A stretch of DNA of 64,000 nucleotides from Pyrocephalus nanus. Lineage: Eukaryota; Chordata; Aves; Passeriformes; Tyrannidae. The stretch lies in NCBI GenBank assembly GCA_038380795.1, contig CM076260.1:6402033-6466032 (forward strand). The letters are read 5' to 3'. The translations under genes and the position numbers were made by a program. The notes under the pieces were generated by a model. It had not been told where the DNA came from and did not search any database. It worked only from the letters and a program-made list of their open reading frames with translations. This document shows positions 54,301 to 62,212 of this stretch, in pieces; positions within the stretch are counted from its first letter, which is position 1; every line of letters begins with the position of its first letter.

Positions 54301-57300
54301 ATCATCACTGACTCTAATGACAATGGAAAAGAGTAGTTATTGATGGCATTTTTTTAAACACAGCAGCCCCTTGTCCCATGTTCACTGAATCTCTTGCCTC
54401 TATTTTTTTAAACCAATTTATCCTCAGCATGCACTGGTCCACAGTGGGGCCAAGAAGAGCTGTCCAGAGCAGAGCTCTCGCTCCAAAGGCATCTTCTGAA
54501 GTCTGAGTGTATTAATGTAACTTCCAGGTGGCTGCCTCAGACCAGGGTTTTGGTCTGACCAAGTGTTAAGGTATTTTGCCAGGGGGATTGTGGCTGTCCC
54601 ATCCCTGGAAGTGTTCAAGACCAGGCTGGATGGGACCCTGAGCAGCCTGGGCTAGTGAGGGGCATCCCTGCCCGTGGCAGGGGGTTTGAACTGGAGGATC
54701 TTTAAGGTCCCTTCCAACCCAAACCGTTCTGTGATTCTATGATTTTTCTTTCAGCACTTGGGCTTTGTGTAAAACCTGTCCCCCTTGGCCATTTTTTTTC
54801 CAGTTTGTTCTGCAGATGATAATTTTCCATGATTTCTCTCTGGCTTTCCACCACTCCTCAGTACTGGCTAAATGGAGTTTAACAGTAGATGCTTTATCCC
54901 ATTCACGACTGCACAGTGTTCAGAAATTAGACTCTACTACTTAATCCAAAGGCTGACAGAGTGGAAAAATACCCTGAAACCTTATCAAACTCTTACTTTC
55001 AGCAGTAATCACCTATTCAGGTCCTTATTCTATTGATTTCTCCCTTAGTTTTACAGAGGGTGGGATTTTAAAAAAATATTTGATATTTTATTTTCCCCCT
55101 ACTCCTTTACCTGCAGAATTTTGGATCTGAGGCACAGAGGAAAGCTATTATTTATGCTGCTAAAATACTCCAGTAACATCATACTTTCTGTTATGGACAA
55201 AGACCTTGATCAGTAGCGTCATGTAATGGATTTCTGTGCCACTGAATTAATTCTCTGTTATTTTATTTTCTTATGTCTGTATATGGTTATTTTTTTCCCT
55301 CAGCAGAGTATATCCTTTTGCATCTTCACCCTTTCAGAGCAGTGGATCTGATCTACCACATCAGAATCACTTTTATTTAGTAGAATTGTGTGTCACTCTA
55401 ATAACATTTGAAGTATTTACTGAATAACTTGCTGGTCAAGGAAGCTGAGAAGGTTGAATGTTGTGTGTTAGGTCATAATTGGGTTTGTGTACTTTCCTTC
55501 CCTTTGCAGATCTTATCCTTATACCCTTATCTTACATATGATGTAATACCATTTAATCCTGCTTTTTAGAAAACAAAAATTGATCAAACCTGATCTGATT
55601 TGTAGCTGTTTCCTGTTCCTAAGGTGGCCAAAGTATTCCTCTTATGAACACAGTGTTTCAGACCAAAATTGTGTGTAAAAGGAAAAAAGTTTTTCCTTTA
55701 ACTGTATCTCTTCTGTGGAATAAGTAAATATTGATTCAAGTGACCTGTTGTTTGTTTTAGGACACTGGAGAGCCAGGCTGGTGGAAAGGAGAGCTCAATG
55801 GTAAAGAAGGACTCTTCCCAGATAACTTTGCTGTTCAAATACAAGAGTCTGATAAAGACTTCCCTGTAAGTTCTCACGTGTATCATTCAGCATCACAAAA
55901 AAGTATTGAAAAGAATAAAGGAGTTTCACAGCACTTTATGCTGCTTAAAATATTACAGTTGTGGCAGTTTTAACTTTATCTTGATTTATCTGTAGCAACG
56001 AAGGAAGGTGTAAAGGTTAATCTTTGTGTTTTAAAGTTACTGTGTTTAAATATTCTTTTCTTGATGAACTGTAATTAATGAGAATGATTAGGTCCTACAG
56101 AAAAGGATATAGCTCTGATAATGTGATGTTATGTTTTACTGGTTACTGCATTAAACCATACTGCTTTGAAAGGAGATAAGCAGTTGGTCTCTTCCATCTG
56201 AAGTCCATAAGTAACTTACAATTGCAAAAAACTGAATGACTCCTCTGGGACTGACTGGGATTTTTCCATGTCAACGCTTACCAGTAGGTTACAGTGTGTG
56301 AAGAATAATCTTTGGGTGGGATTTAGAAAATTTTTTTCACCATTTCATGTGCTGACTTGTAGAAATTCATGTTTTCCTGTGGTACTCCTTGACCTTGTAA
56401 TTTTGATTCTCATTTTACAATTTTTTTCTGGTTGAGATTAATGTGATGTTTTGGATCTGTCAAGTGTGTGTAGCAAAGCTGGTTACGTTAGTTCACAAGT
56501 GTATGTCATCTCCAGGTGGGATGGATTCAGCTCCAGATCAGGGGTTAGTTATTTATCATTTAACCTGAGTTGCCTCACTTGCACAGAAAATCTACCTACC
56601 CCAAGTCAGCACTTGCTTTTCACATGGATTCTCAGCTGTGCAGGGGTTACATAAATGCTTTAACATACACATGACTTGATTTGAGAGATGGGTGGGTGGT
56701 ATCACTATTTCACAACCCAGAATTGCTCCCTTGAGAGAGAGGAAAAACACCCATTCTTCTACCATAAAGAGCATTTCCTTAGACAGACCTTGCTTTGATC
56801 CTGTATTCAGCTTTGTGTCGTGTGTCCCAGTGCACACTGAGCAGCTTTGAGGTTTAAGGCACTGGGTGGCTGATTATTGTAATCAGCTATTTGATACCAA
56901 CTTTATTAAAAACACAGATCAGAATCATACAATGGCAAATTGATGCCAAACTCTCGGTGTAATTGGTTTTGATGTAGGCAGCAATGCTGCACAGCTGGAT
57001 AGTGTAGTTGCTTTTGTGGGAAAGAAAGAAAATAGTCTTGTTACTTAAGTTCACTTGCCTTTGTGTCCTCTGAAACTAGAGGAGGAAATTGGATATGGGT
57101 TCCCCACTTGGTTAATTACATTTCGTGTGTCAGAATAAAATCTTGGTGCATTAAGAAAAGCTTATTCGATAGCAGTAGGGACACAGAAGTGAAATCTATC
57201 CATAGCAACTGTTTTAAAAATACCAACTATGAAGCATTTTTTGGAGGGGCTATGCTAGACTGAGCCAGTGTGGTTTCAGCAGTGTCTGGTTGAAGAACAA

Positions 57301-60300
57301 GTCGTTTTGTAGGCTTTTGTGATCTTTTATCAGTGAGCCTTCTCCTTAGTACAACCATAAAGGCACCTCTTCTACAGCAATTTCATGAATCAGATTCTGA
57401 GGATGAGTGACTGAGATCAGTCCTAAGAGGTGCCAGTCCTCTTTGAGCAGGAGAGGTTTGAAATTCAATTGTATCACTTCAAGGGAAGTGAAAGGAGTAG
57501 TGAGTGACTGTGTTTCAGAACAGTCAATTTCCATGTATAAACTGTTGCATTGTGATACTTTGTAAATTTTTAATGTCTAGAGTAGTTTTACCCTCTTTCC
57601 CACTTAAATATACAGTGATAAGGAAACTCAAAGCAGTGTTTTTCTTGTAACTGCAGTGTTTATGAGAGAAATGCTGGTAATTATTTTTTTCTCTTACATT
57701 TGTAATTTAGAAGTCAGTTGAAGTCATTATGTGATACTTAATTTAGAAGCTTTTTTTGTTTTAGGGAAAGGGGCAATTTTTGGTCCAAAAAATTACCTGG
57801 TTACTCTTTTAAACTGGCATTGTACTGGATTGAGGTTTACTGGATTGTAAACTGGATTGAGGTTTACATATTGAAAATAAAATGAGAGTGATCAGAACAA
57901 TTCATTAGACTAGGAAAGATATAATACTTGGGTATTAATTCTTTTTCCCCCTGCTGTTTATACACATTATTGAAGCACTGATCGGATTTGAAGAAACCTG
58001 CATTTTGTTTCTGTTTTTGCAACTGCTTGTCTGAGAGATATAAGAGGAATTATTCCAGCTCCCTGTGTTTCCTGTCTGTAAATTGATTGCCTCCTTTATG
58101 AAATACTTTGAAATCAGCTAGTAAACAAGCTTGAAGTTACAGTATGCAAAACAAAACACAAATGAGGCTGTAGAGAATATCTGATATCTGTTTTCTTGTT
58201 TATTTGACTCTTTTTTTTTTTTTTTTTCCTTCATTTTTGCAGAAGCCAAAGAAACCTCCACCTCCAGTTAAAGGTCCAGGTATGTTATATGTTTATGGTG
58301 GTACATGTCTGAGGAAATACTAAATTTCAGAAGCAGTGCGTGATTTCAGATGAAAATTCAGAAGTCACTTTGTGTTTCCTAGTAATGCAGCCTCCCACAG
58401 TCACACTTTGAGGTTACTGTTCATGCTTTGTGTATTTTGCTGCTGCTGTGTATTTTTCCAAATTATCATGGAGCCTGCTTTGGAAACATTTTAATACAGG
58501 CTTGCCATTTTCTAGGCTCAAGTGAGTGATTATAAATGGTATTACACTCCTTGCAGAGGAGAAAATATAAACACAGCTTGGTATGTGTCTTATTTTTAGT
58601 TAGTGACCAAGATAATTAAGGCTCTTTGAGAAATGTCTGTGGCTTGCTTTTTCATTCAGCTCTGAAGCCTGAATTGCCAACTGGAGAGAAGAAATTCCCG
58701 TCTTTGAAGTCTGAAGAAAAAGGTGAGACCACTTTCCTTCATAGTGGATTTCAGACCATGCTCTTGTAAACAAATTACAGTTTTTTGGCTTGTCTGCTCT
58801 GGAAGTAGGCTCCCTGTTCAGGAGACATCATACAGACTCTCTTGATACCATCTGCTGAAGTTGTTGTGTTTGTGATGTTACAGAGAAGTCTCTGGAGAGG
58901 TTAGAACAACAGCTACACTGTTTTGGAATGTTTATTTCTTGTAATTGCATTACATTCTGAAAATGGGTTACTGCACTGCACAGTAACATAGTTAAATTAA
59001 ATTCATGTAAGGGTAGTTTTGTGACAGTGACTGCAGTTTTGAATAGCAGTAATAAGTTACTAGAAATGAAAAGGTTAACTGCTGCTTCTGAAGGTTTTGG
59101 CCAAAATCAGTCTCTGATTGAAAATATTTTGAAAGAACTGCACAGAACAGTTACTGCTTAGACAGATGTTAAAGTCACAATGCTCAGAAATAGAGATTTC
59201 TTTTCCTGTTAATTGGTGTATTCCATGTTCTCCAGTTCCACAGAATCTGGAGACATTTACTGATCTATTCTTAAAATTTAAAGGGCAGTTTTTTTGAGAA
59301 CATAAGCTACTATTGTCACCCAAACACATTTCTAAAAGGCATCTTTACATGTTTGAAAAACTTGCCTAGTCACAGTGTTTTGATTGTGTTTAAAAGTGAG
59401 AAGCTTCAACAAAAAGTTTGGGCCTTATAGAAGAAGTTCTGATGTTACTGCAGCTTAACCAAATTACAAAACCACACTGTTCTGTGAATGGTAAACTGTG
59501 GCTGACCAGCATTGCTACAAGTGAGCCTGCTCCATGGGTTTCTTGGCTTCTTTGAGAAGTTTTTATAACCTCAATTTTAAACAAAGCACCTTCTCAGGTG
59601 TTGCATATGAAAATACCTGTTAAAGTCAGCTCTGTTTGTTCTGTATGTGAGCAAATAGATTATGTTGGAACAGTATCTCCAGGTGTGACTTGATCAATTC
59701 TATGATTCCAAAAATTTTGGTGACTGGTCTCTTTTTAAATTCAGTTAAATGGAAATAAGTTTAATTTTAGACTGATGTGTTTGTACCTTGGTGTTAACTT
59801 CCACATAGCTGTTCATGGAGGAATATAGGAAAAAAAAATATTGAGTGAAACCATCCAAAATACCTAGGCATGTGAAAGCTTCTGAAAGATTATGTAGAGA
59901 ACCATTCTTTACTGAGGTACAAGAAATGATGGAGGAAAAGTTTGACCTGTATTCAGTTTCAGCTCAGGCCTTAAAAGTTAATTTTTTAGATAGCATTTGT
60001 GTTTTACTGCCCATTTATCAGTGCAGTTGTACTTTTGGAGGAATAACCATGTGTTAATATTAGTGATTAAACTCATTAAGTATGAAATCGTTCTGTAATT
60101 ACTTTTTGAGGAAAAAAAAGTATTAATTGAGCAGCTCTAATCACAAGCTATCAAACCATGTAATCTTTTTATGCCTATTGGGAGACTAATAAATCTGCCT
60201 TTAATTGTGATCAAAAATTAAAAGCAGTACTGCTATAAGTATTTCTGTATTTATAGTGAAGGACACTTAGTGGTGTCATGTAGAAATTTTTATCCAGTGT

Positions 60301-62212
60301 AAATGCCTTGAGATTAGTATCTTTATTTCCATTGTTAAACTGCTGATTTTTAAGCCAACCCTCTTTCTCACTGGGGAGCAAAATCCAAGAAAGAATGTCA
60401 TTTTGTCCAGCAGAAATGTCGAGTTTCTGTGCTCATGGTGAACCTTGACCTTTGGTGTTAACTTTTTCCACTTGGCTGTATACAGTTTTTATATTCAGAT
60501 TCTGAGTGGGAGTAATTGAAGGGAAAACTGACAGATAAGAATTCAGGGATACGATTCGATGTCAGCACTTTTTCTGCCCTGTTTATGAACCCACTTACTC
60601 TTAAAAGCAAAAGGGGTAATTCTCAACTTGTGTTCAGCATCACTTAAATGAAGCCAATTGATCTGCAGTTGATATTGGCTGCTGTTGGGCATTCAATGTA
60701 AATGTTGTGTAGGGTGAGGAGGCAGGAGTGGCTGGCGCTGCTTTCCACAGGACAGCCAGCACCACCTTGTGGCAAACCTTTCCACTGCTCCACCATCCTC
60801 CTTTTTTTACTCCGTGCTGAGAGGGACTGGAAGGTGTTGCCAACCAGTTTAGATTTTTTGTTCATGGCTCCTGCTGATGTTCAGGTGTCCCGAAGCAGGA
60901 AGGAAGTTCTGCCCTGGACAATGCTTTTGGCAGAAGAATCTCTATTATTTGTTTACTTCCAGAGATTTGTGTGAAAGAAAACTGGCCTCTTCCCATTTCA
61001 GGATTGGAGGACTGACACTCAGTGGCTGCAGAGCTTGTCCACAGTAAATCAGTCACAGACCTGGTGGTTCAGGCACTTAGCTGGCATGGAGCTAAGGCAA
61101 ATATCCCCCCCTGCTCCCAAATCCATACCATATGCAAACATTTTACATTAGATCAATACCTGGTTAAAAGCAAAGTCATAGGAGGGGAGGATGGGGAGAA
61201 TCAAAGCTGAAGGTCACTCTCTCCACCCCAGTTTACTGATTTACTGCCCTGTAAGGGCAGTAACTGTAAAGAACTGTAACCTAACAATTATTTTTTTAAA
61301 ATCCTCACTACTTCGTGCATGCCTGATGGAACTGTGGCATAGTTTTACAGGAAGAAGTAGAAGGTATGCTCTAGATATCCCACAAGATAGGATTAGGGAA
61401 CATGGGTTGAAAAGTATTCAACTAATATTTGTGAAGCAGCTTGAATTTTTCAGTGTCCCTTGTAATAATGTCAGCTCCTCTGGACAGTATTCAATTAAGT
61501 CATGCAGTCACTAAAAAATAAATTTAACTTTTTTGTTTGATTATTCATACTTAATTCCCATCTATTTATAGGAAGGTAGACTTTATCTAAAATAAATTTG
61601 GCTATTTAGATAAATATTCATTTCCCCTTATTTCTCAGAGATAATGATACTGCTTGTGTGCACGGAAGAAGTCTGCTTAGAACAAAATAAAACCCAAATC
61701 CTGTCTTTTTAAAAGGAGATAAGTTGAATTCATAAAAAGGATAAAGCAGTAGCAGTACAGAGAGACTCTTGGTTGGTTCCTAGCTGTCATTTGTAGTGTG
61801 ATAATGTGATCCATAATTTCTTCCTATGGTTTCATGTCAGTAGAAGGACATTTTGCTTACTTTAGGATAATGTTTTTTAAGTTCAGGTAAGTAGCTCATG
61901 TGTTTTGATAAGGCATCACTTAAGACACATACCTTTTTCACTTTGATCTTCAATGAAGATATTTCTGATAGCAGTTGCTTTCTGATGGATTAGGGGTGTA
62001 AGAAATTTTCTAGGCAGCACAGGATTTTTAAAATAGTAACTTATTTTGTCAGATGAAAAAGGAGCTTTGGATCAGAAGCCTTTGAAACCACAAGCTCCTC
62101 AAGTACCACCCAAGAAGCCTATTCCTCCAAGCAAGACTAACAGCTTACTGAGAGCAGGACTCCTGCACCCAAAGCGTCCGGATAAACCTGGTTTGCTGTC
62201 ACCTGCACCCAA
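18205..62212 (+). CDS. CD2AP: CD2AP, CD2-associated protein (partial: exons 2-12, open at both ends)
   Basis: Eleven exons join in one open frame of 1288 bases (residues 2 to about 430) and read as CD2AP: SH3-A at residues 2-55, SH3-B about 108-167, SH3-C about 279-338, then lysine/proline-rich segments. Residues such as [11 protein letters not shown] in SH3-A and [21 protein letters not shown] in SH3-B match human CD2AP closely and separate it from the paralogue SH3KBP1. The family is a cytoplasmic scaffold that binds CBL, CD2, nephrin and actin-capping protein, linking receptors to endocytosis and cortical actin. All eleven acceptors are AG and all donors are GT; intron phases from intron 1 are 1,0,1,0,1,0,1,0,0,1,1,2. 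The initiator exon (ATGG) and the exons after residue 430, including the coiled coil, lie outside the window. Identity is very secure; exact boundaries are by eye. Confidence 0.97.
21342..21380 (+). repeat. 17-bp direct repeat, 22-bp spacing
   Basis: The sequence ctttttgattatgtctt occurs at 21342-21358 and again at 21364-21380. It is a small local duplication in intron 2. Confidence 0.9.
22583..22599 (+). repeat. (TA)n microsatellite
   Basis: About eight TA units, followed by tgtataatatac. Confidence 0.9.
22861..23470. promoter_or_regulatory. CpG-retaining patch in intron 2, possible regulatory element
   Basis: By hand count about 26 CpG dinucleotides fall in roughly 610 bases, against a handful per 600 bases in most of the surrounding intron. 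The patch includes ggacgctcctccgagcgcgt near 23124 and a palindromic E-box CACGTG at 23271-23276. Retained CpGs suggest low germline methylation, as in promoters or enhancers. I see no TATA box, exon or open frame that I recognise. Function is inferred from composition alone. Confidence 0.35.
27577..27590 (+). repeat. (AT)n microsatellite
   Basis: A short run of about seven AT units in an A-rich stretch of intron 2. Confidence 0.8.
30684..30700 (+). repeat. Poly-T tract (T17)
   Basis: A homopolymer of 17 T in intron 2. It has no poly(A)-bearing retrocopy that I can recognise beside it. Confidence 0.85.
34030..34660 (+). mobile_element. Probable ancient CR1-like LINE fragment
   Basis: Several pieces recall CR1 reverse-transcriptase 3' sequence: a segment near 34165-34210 like the 'NPxHxY' coding part, then ggttaaagggatggatcagc and gctgggactcttcagctgag near 34370-34430, where live copies read 'atggttaaagggctggaaca..ctgggactgttcagc'. 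It is highly diverged, and only the middle third is convincing. Orientation is sense to CD2AP. Confidence 0.5.
35621..35774 (+). CDS. CD2AP: CD2AP exon 3: linker between SH3-A and SH3-B
   Basis: A 154-base exon coding residues 56-106 plus one base of 107. It begins [11 protein letters not shown], continues through the conserved [20 protein letters not shown] block, and ends in a basic run (GFKKR with the next exon). The [15 protein letters not shown] stretch is nearly the same as in human CD2AP, which has ISTYGLPAGG. It is a flexible, basic linker with no fold of its own that I recognise. The acceptor is cttgtttcag directly before 35621. The donor is gtatgt at 35775. It is preceded by a 17-kb intron, the longest complete one here. 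Confidence 0.95.
35775..39672 (+). other. CD2AP intron 3 (3.9 kb)
   Basis: A phase-1 intron between exons 3 and 4. It holds a CR1 tail at 37705-37962. The rest shows no gene, RNA or repeat I recognise; open frames of 60-130 codons (for example 36974-37369) lack supporting features. Confidence 0.9.
37705..37962 (-). mobile_element. CR1 LINE 3' end, antisense to CD2AP
   Basis: The + strand starts aatcacagaat..ctgagttggaagagaccca and runs through inverted CR1 3' sequence (gaatccaactcctggccctg, gtgcccaatcaccc, gaagaaccttcccctaat). The 3' end is on the left. It differs in sequence from the copies at 9079 and 47537, so it belongs to another CR1 subfamily. Confidence 0.92.
39673..39773 (+). CDS. 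CD2AP: CD2AP exon 4: first half of SH3-B
   Basis: A 101-base exon for residues 107-140. It starts with a basic cluster (RSKKRQCK) and then gives the first strands of SH3-[20 protein letters not shown], ending at INDE before a phase-0 intron. The acidic EDEL of the RT loop is intact. The acceptor is ctcag at 39668-39672 and the donor is gtaaga at 39774. The exon is strikingly GC- and CpG-rich at synonymous sites compared with the other exons. It pairs with 43752-43872 to complete the domain. Confidence 0.96.
39774..43751 (+). other. CD2AP intron 4 (4.0 kb), splits SH3-B
   Basis: A phase-0 intron inside SH3-B, donor gtaaga and acceptor ctctacag. It contains a compound TA/TG microsatellite at 41133-41166. 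I see no gene or recognisable transposon in it. Confidence 0.9.
41133..41166 (+). repeat. Compound (TA)n/(TG)n microsatellite
   Basis: TA units interrupted by tgtgttta and ending tgtgca, in intron 4. Confidence 0.88.
43752..43872 (+). CDS. CD2AP: CD2AP exon 5: second half of SH3-B
   Basis: A 121-base exon for residues 141-180 plus one base. It gives [20 protein letters not shown] and FVKEL, the part of SH3-B with the groove Trp-Trp pair and the LFPSNFV helix, then an acidic tail [14 protein letters not shown]. The acceptor is tttctctacag ending at 43751. The donor gtggtg at 43873 is poor because it lacks the usual purine-A-G at positions +3 to +5. Reading through it gives ten more codons to a TAG at 43899-43901. 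The human protein has ELEVTDDGETHEAQDD here, so the acidic tail is conserved in character. Confidence 0.96.
43873..46194 (+). other. CD2AP intron 5 (2.3 kb)
   Basis: A phase-1 intron with a weak donor (gtggtg) and a good acceptor. It contains a T21 run at 44749-44769. I see nothing else recognisable; the 92-codon frame at 45630-45908 is unrecognised. Confidence 0.9.
44749..44769 (+). repeat. Poly-T tract (T21)
   Basis: A homopolymer of 21 T in intron 5. Confidence 0.9.
46195..46379 (+). CDS. CD2AP: CD2AP exon 6: Ser/Pro linker with the [11 protein letters not shown] block
   Basis: A 185-base exon for residues 181-242. The first part is a loose Pro/Ser/Gly stretch ([15 protein letters not shown]), diverged from the human TSPIPSLG region. 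The second part is strongly conserved: [20 protein letters not shown] followed by a Ser/Glu/Lys-rich tail. The conserved block is shared with CIN85, though its job is not firmly assigned. The acceptor is ttactttcag ending at 46194. The donor is gtttgt at 46380, of moderate strength. The frame closes in phase 0. Confidence 0.95.
46380..49758 (+). other. CD2AP intron 6 (3.4 kb)
   Basis: A phase-0 intron. It carries one CR1 3' end at 47537-47867, in sense. The remainder shows no gene or RNA I recognise. Confidence 0.9.
47537..47867 (+). mobile_element. CR1 LINE 3' end, sense
   Basis: It runs from ggagaagagaaggttcctgg through gctggaacaggttgtccagg and ccctgcccatggcaggg to the classic tail gaaggtcccttccaac..ccattctgtgattctgtga. 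It includes the last part of the reverse-transcriptase frame and the 3' UTR, with the 5' part missing. It is the best-preserved CR1 in the window. Confidence 0.96.
49759..49867 (+). CDS. CD2AP: CD2AP exon 7: variable linker before SH3-C
   Basis: A 109-base exon for residues 243-278 plus one base. It encodes a Ser/Pro/Lys-rich, probably disordered linker beginning [20 protein letters not shown] and ending GESKPK. The human exon begins PLILQSLGPKTQ and shares the ITKT core, but is about ten residues shorter by my recollection. The acceptor is tcatacag ending at 49758 and the donor is gtaagg at 49868. The match is weaker than for the SH3 exons. The call rests on position, phase (0 in, 1 out) and the ITKT core. 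Confidence 0.88.
49868..53357 (+). other. CD2AP intron 7 (3.5 kb)
   Basis: A phase-1 intron, donor gtaagg and acceptor tttcag. AT-rich unique sequence; I recognise no gene, RNA or transposon in it. Confidence 0.9.
53358..53449 (+). CDS. CD2AP: CD2AP exon 8: first half of SH3-C
   Basis: A 92-base exon for residues 279-309. It gives [20 protein letters not shown] and [11 protein letters not shown], the first strands of SH3-C. The RT loop reads GSNDEL, whereas human CD2AP reads GTNEDEL, so one acidic residue is missing. The acceptor is ttgtttcag ending at 53357 and the donor is gtaagg at 53450. The intron after it falls at the same structural position and phase (0) as the one splitting SH3-B. 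Confidence 0.96.
53450..55760 (+). other. CD2AP intron 8 (2.3 kb), splits SH3-C
   Basis: A phase-0 intron at the position homologous to the SH3-B intron. It contains a short CR1 tail at 54578-54745 and nothing else I can name. Confidence 0.9.
54578..54745 (+). mobile_element. CR1 LINE 3' tail, strongly 5'-truncated
   Basis: About 170 bases starting gccagggggattgtgg, passing ccctggaagtgttcaagacc and gatctttaaggtcccttcc, and ending in gttctgtgattctatgatt. This is the CR1 3' UTR only, in sense orientation. Confidence 0.96.
55761..55865 (+). CDS. CD2AP: CD2AP exon 9: second half of SH3-C
   Basis: A 105-base exon for residues 310-344. It contains the groove segment [14 protein letters not shown], the [11 protein letters not shown] helix region, and the linker [10 protein letters not shown]. 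Human has ETGEAGWWRG here, so the domain core is intact. The acceptor is tttgttttag ending at 55760 and the donor is gtaagt at 55866. The exon closes in phase 0 right before the proline-rich region. Confidence 0.97.
55866..58242 (+). other. CD2AP intron 9 (2.4 kb)
   Basis: A phase-0 intron ending in a T17-bearing polypyrimidine tract and the tandem acceptor of exon 10. It contains a small repeat cluster at 57824-57867. No gene is seen. Confidence 0.9.
57824..57867 (+). repeat. Small tandem cluster of ACTGGATTG
   Basis: The word actggattg occurs at 57824, 57839 and 57851. The first and last are part of an identical 17-base copy (actggattgaggtttac). A local duplication in intron 9. Confidence 0.9.
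58243..58279 (+). CDS. CD2AP: CD2AP exon 10: 37-base proline/lysine micro-exon
   Basis: This very short exon encodes [12 protein letters not shown] (residues 345-356) plus one base, the first proline-rich motif after SH3-C. Human has [12 protein letters not shown]. Such motifs can be docked by SH3 domains of partner proteins or of the protein itself. The upstream tract has a run of 17 T at 58211-58227. The acceptor is the tandem cagaag at 58240-58245, so the first Lys codon could be included or skipped. The donor is gtatgt at 58280. The next exon is only 380 bases away. Confidence 0.93.
58280..58659 (+). other. CD2AP intron 10 (380 bp)
   Basis: The shortest intron in the window, phase 1, donor gtatgt and acceptor ttcattcag. 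Unique sequence, nothing else seen. Confidence 0.92.
58660..58722 (+). CDS. CD2AP: CD2AP exon 11: lysine-rich linker
   Basis: A 63-base exon for residues 357-377 plus one base. It reads [20 protein letters not shown] and K, aligned with human APKPELIAAEKKYFSLKPEEK. It is a disordered Lys/Glu/Pro linker. The acceptor is ttcattcag ending at 58659 and the donor is gtgaga at 58723. Phase is 1 on both sides, so skipping this exon would keep the frame. Confidence 0.93.
58723..62052 (+). other. CD2AP intron 11 (3.3 kb)
   Basis: A phase-1 intron, donor gtgaga and acceptor tttgtcag. AT-rich unique sequence with no recognisable transposon or gene. The 107-codon frame at 61191-61514 and the 70-codon frame at 59845-60057 are unrecognised. 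Confidence 0.9.
62053..62212 (+). CDS. CD2AP: CD2AP exon 12: proline-rich region ([11 protein letters not shown])
   Basis: A 160-base exon for residues 378-430 plus two bases. It starts [20 protein letters not shown], continues [16 protein letters not shown], and ends [14 protein letters not shown]. The [11 protein letters not shown] motif is conserved with human and is an SH3 ligand. The following human polyproline run (PVPPPPP) is replaced by GLLSPAP. The acceptor is tttgtcag ending at 62052. The donor gtcagt at 62213 follows CAA rather than the usual AG, so the 3' edge is less certain. Without splicing, the frame stays open to a stop at 62283-62285. Confidence 0.92.
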
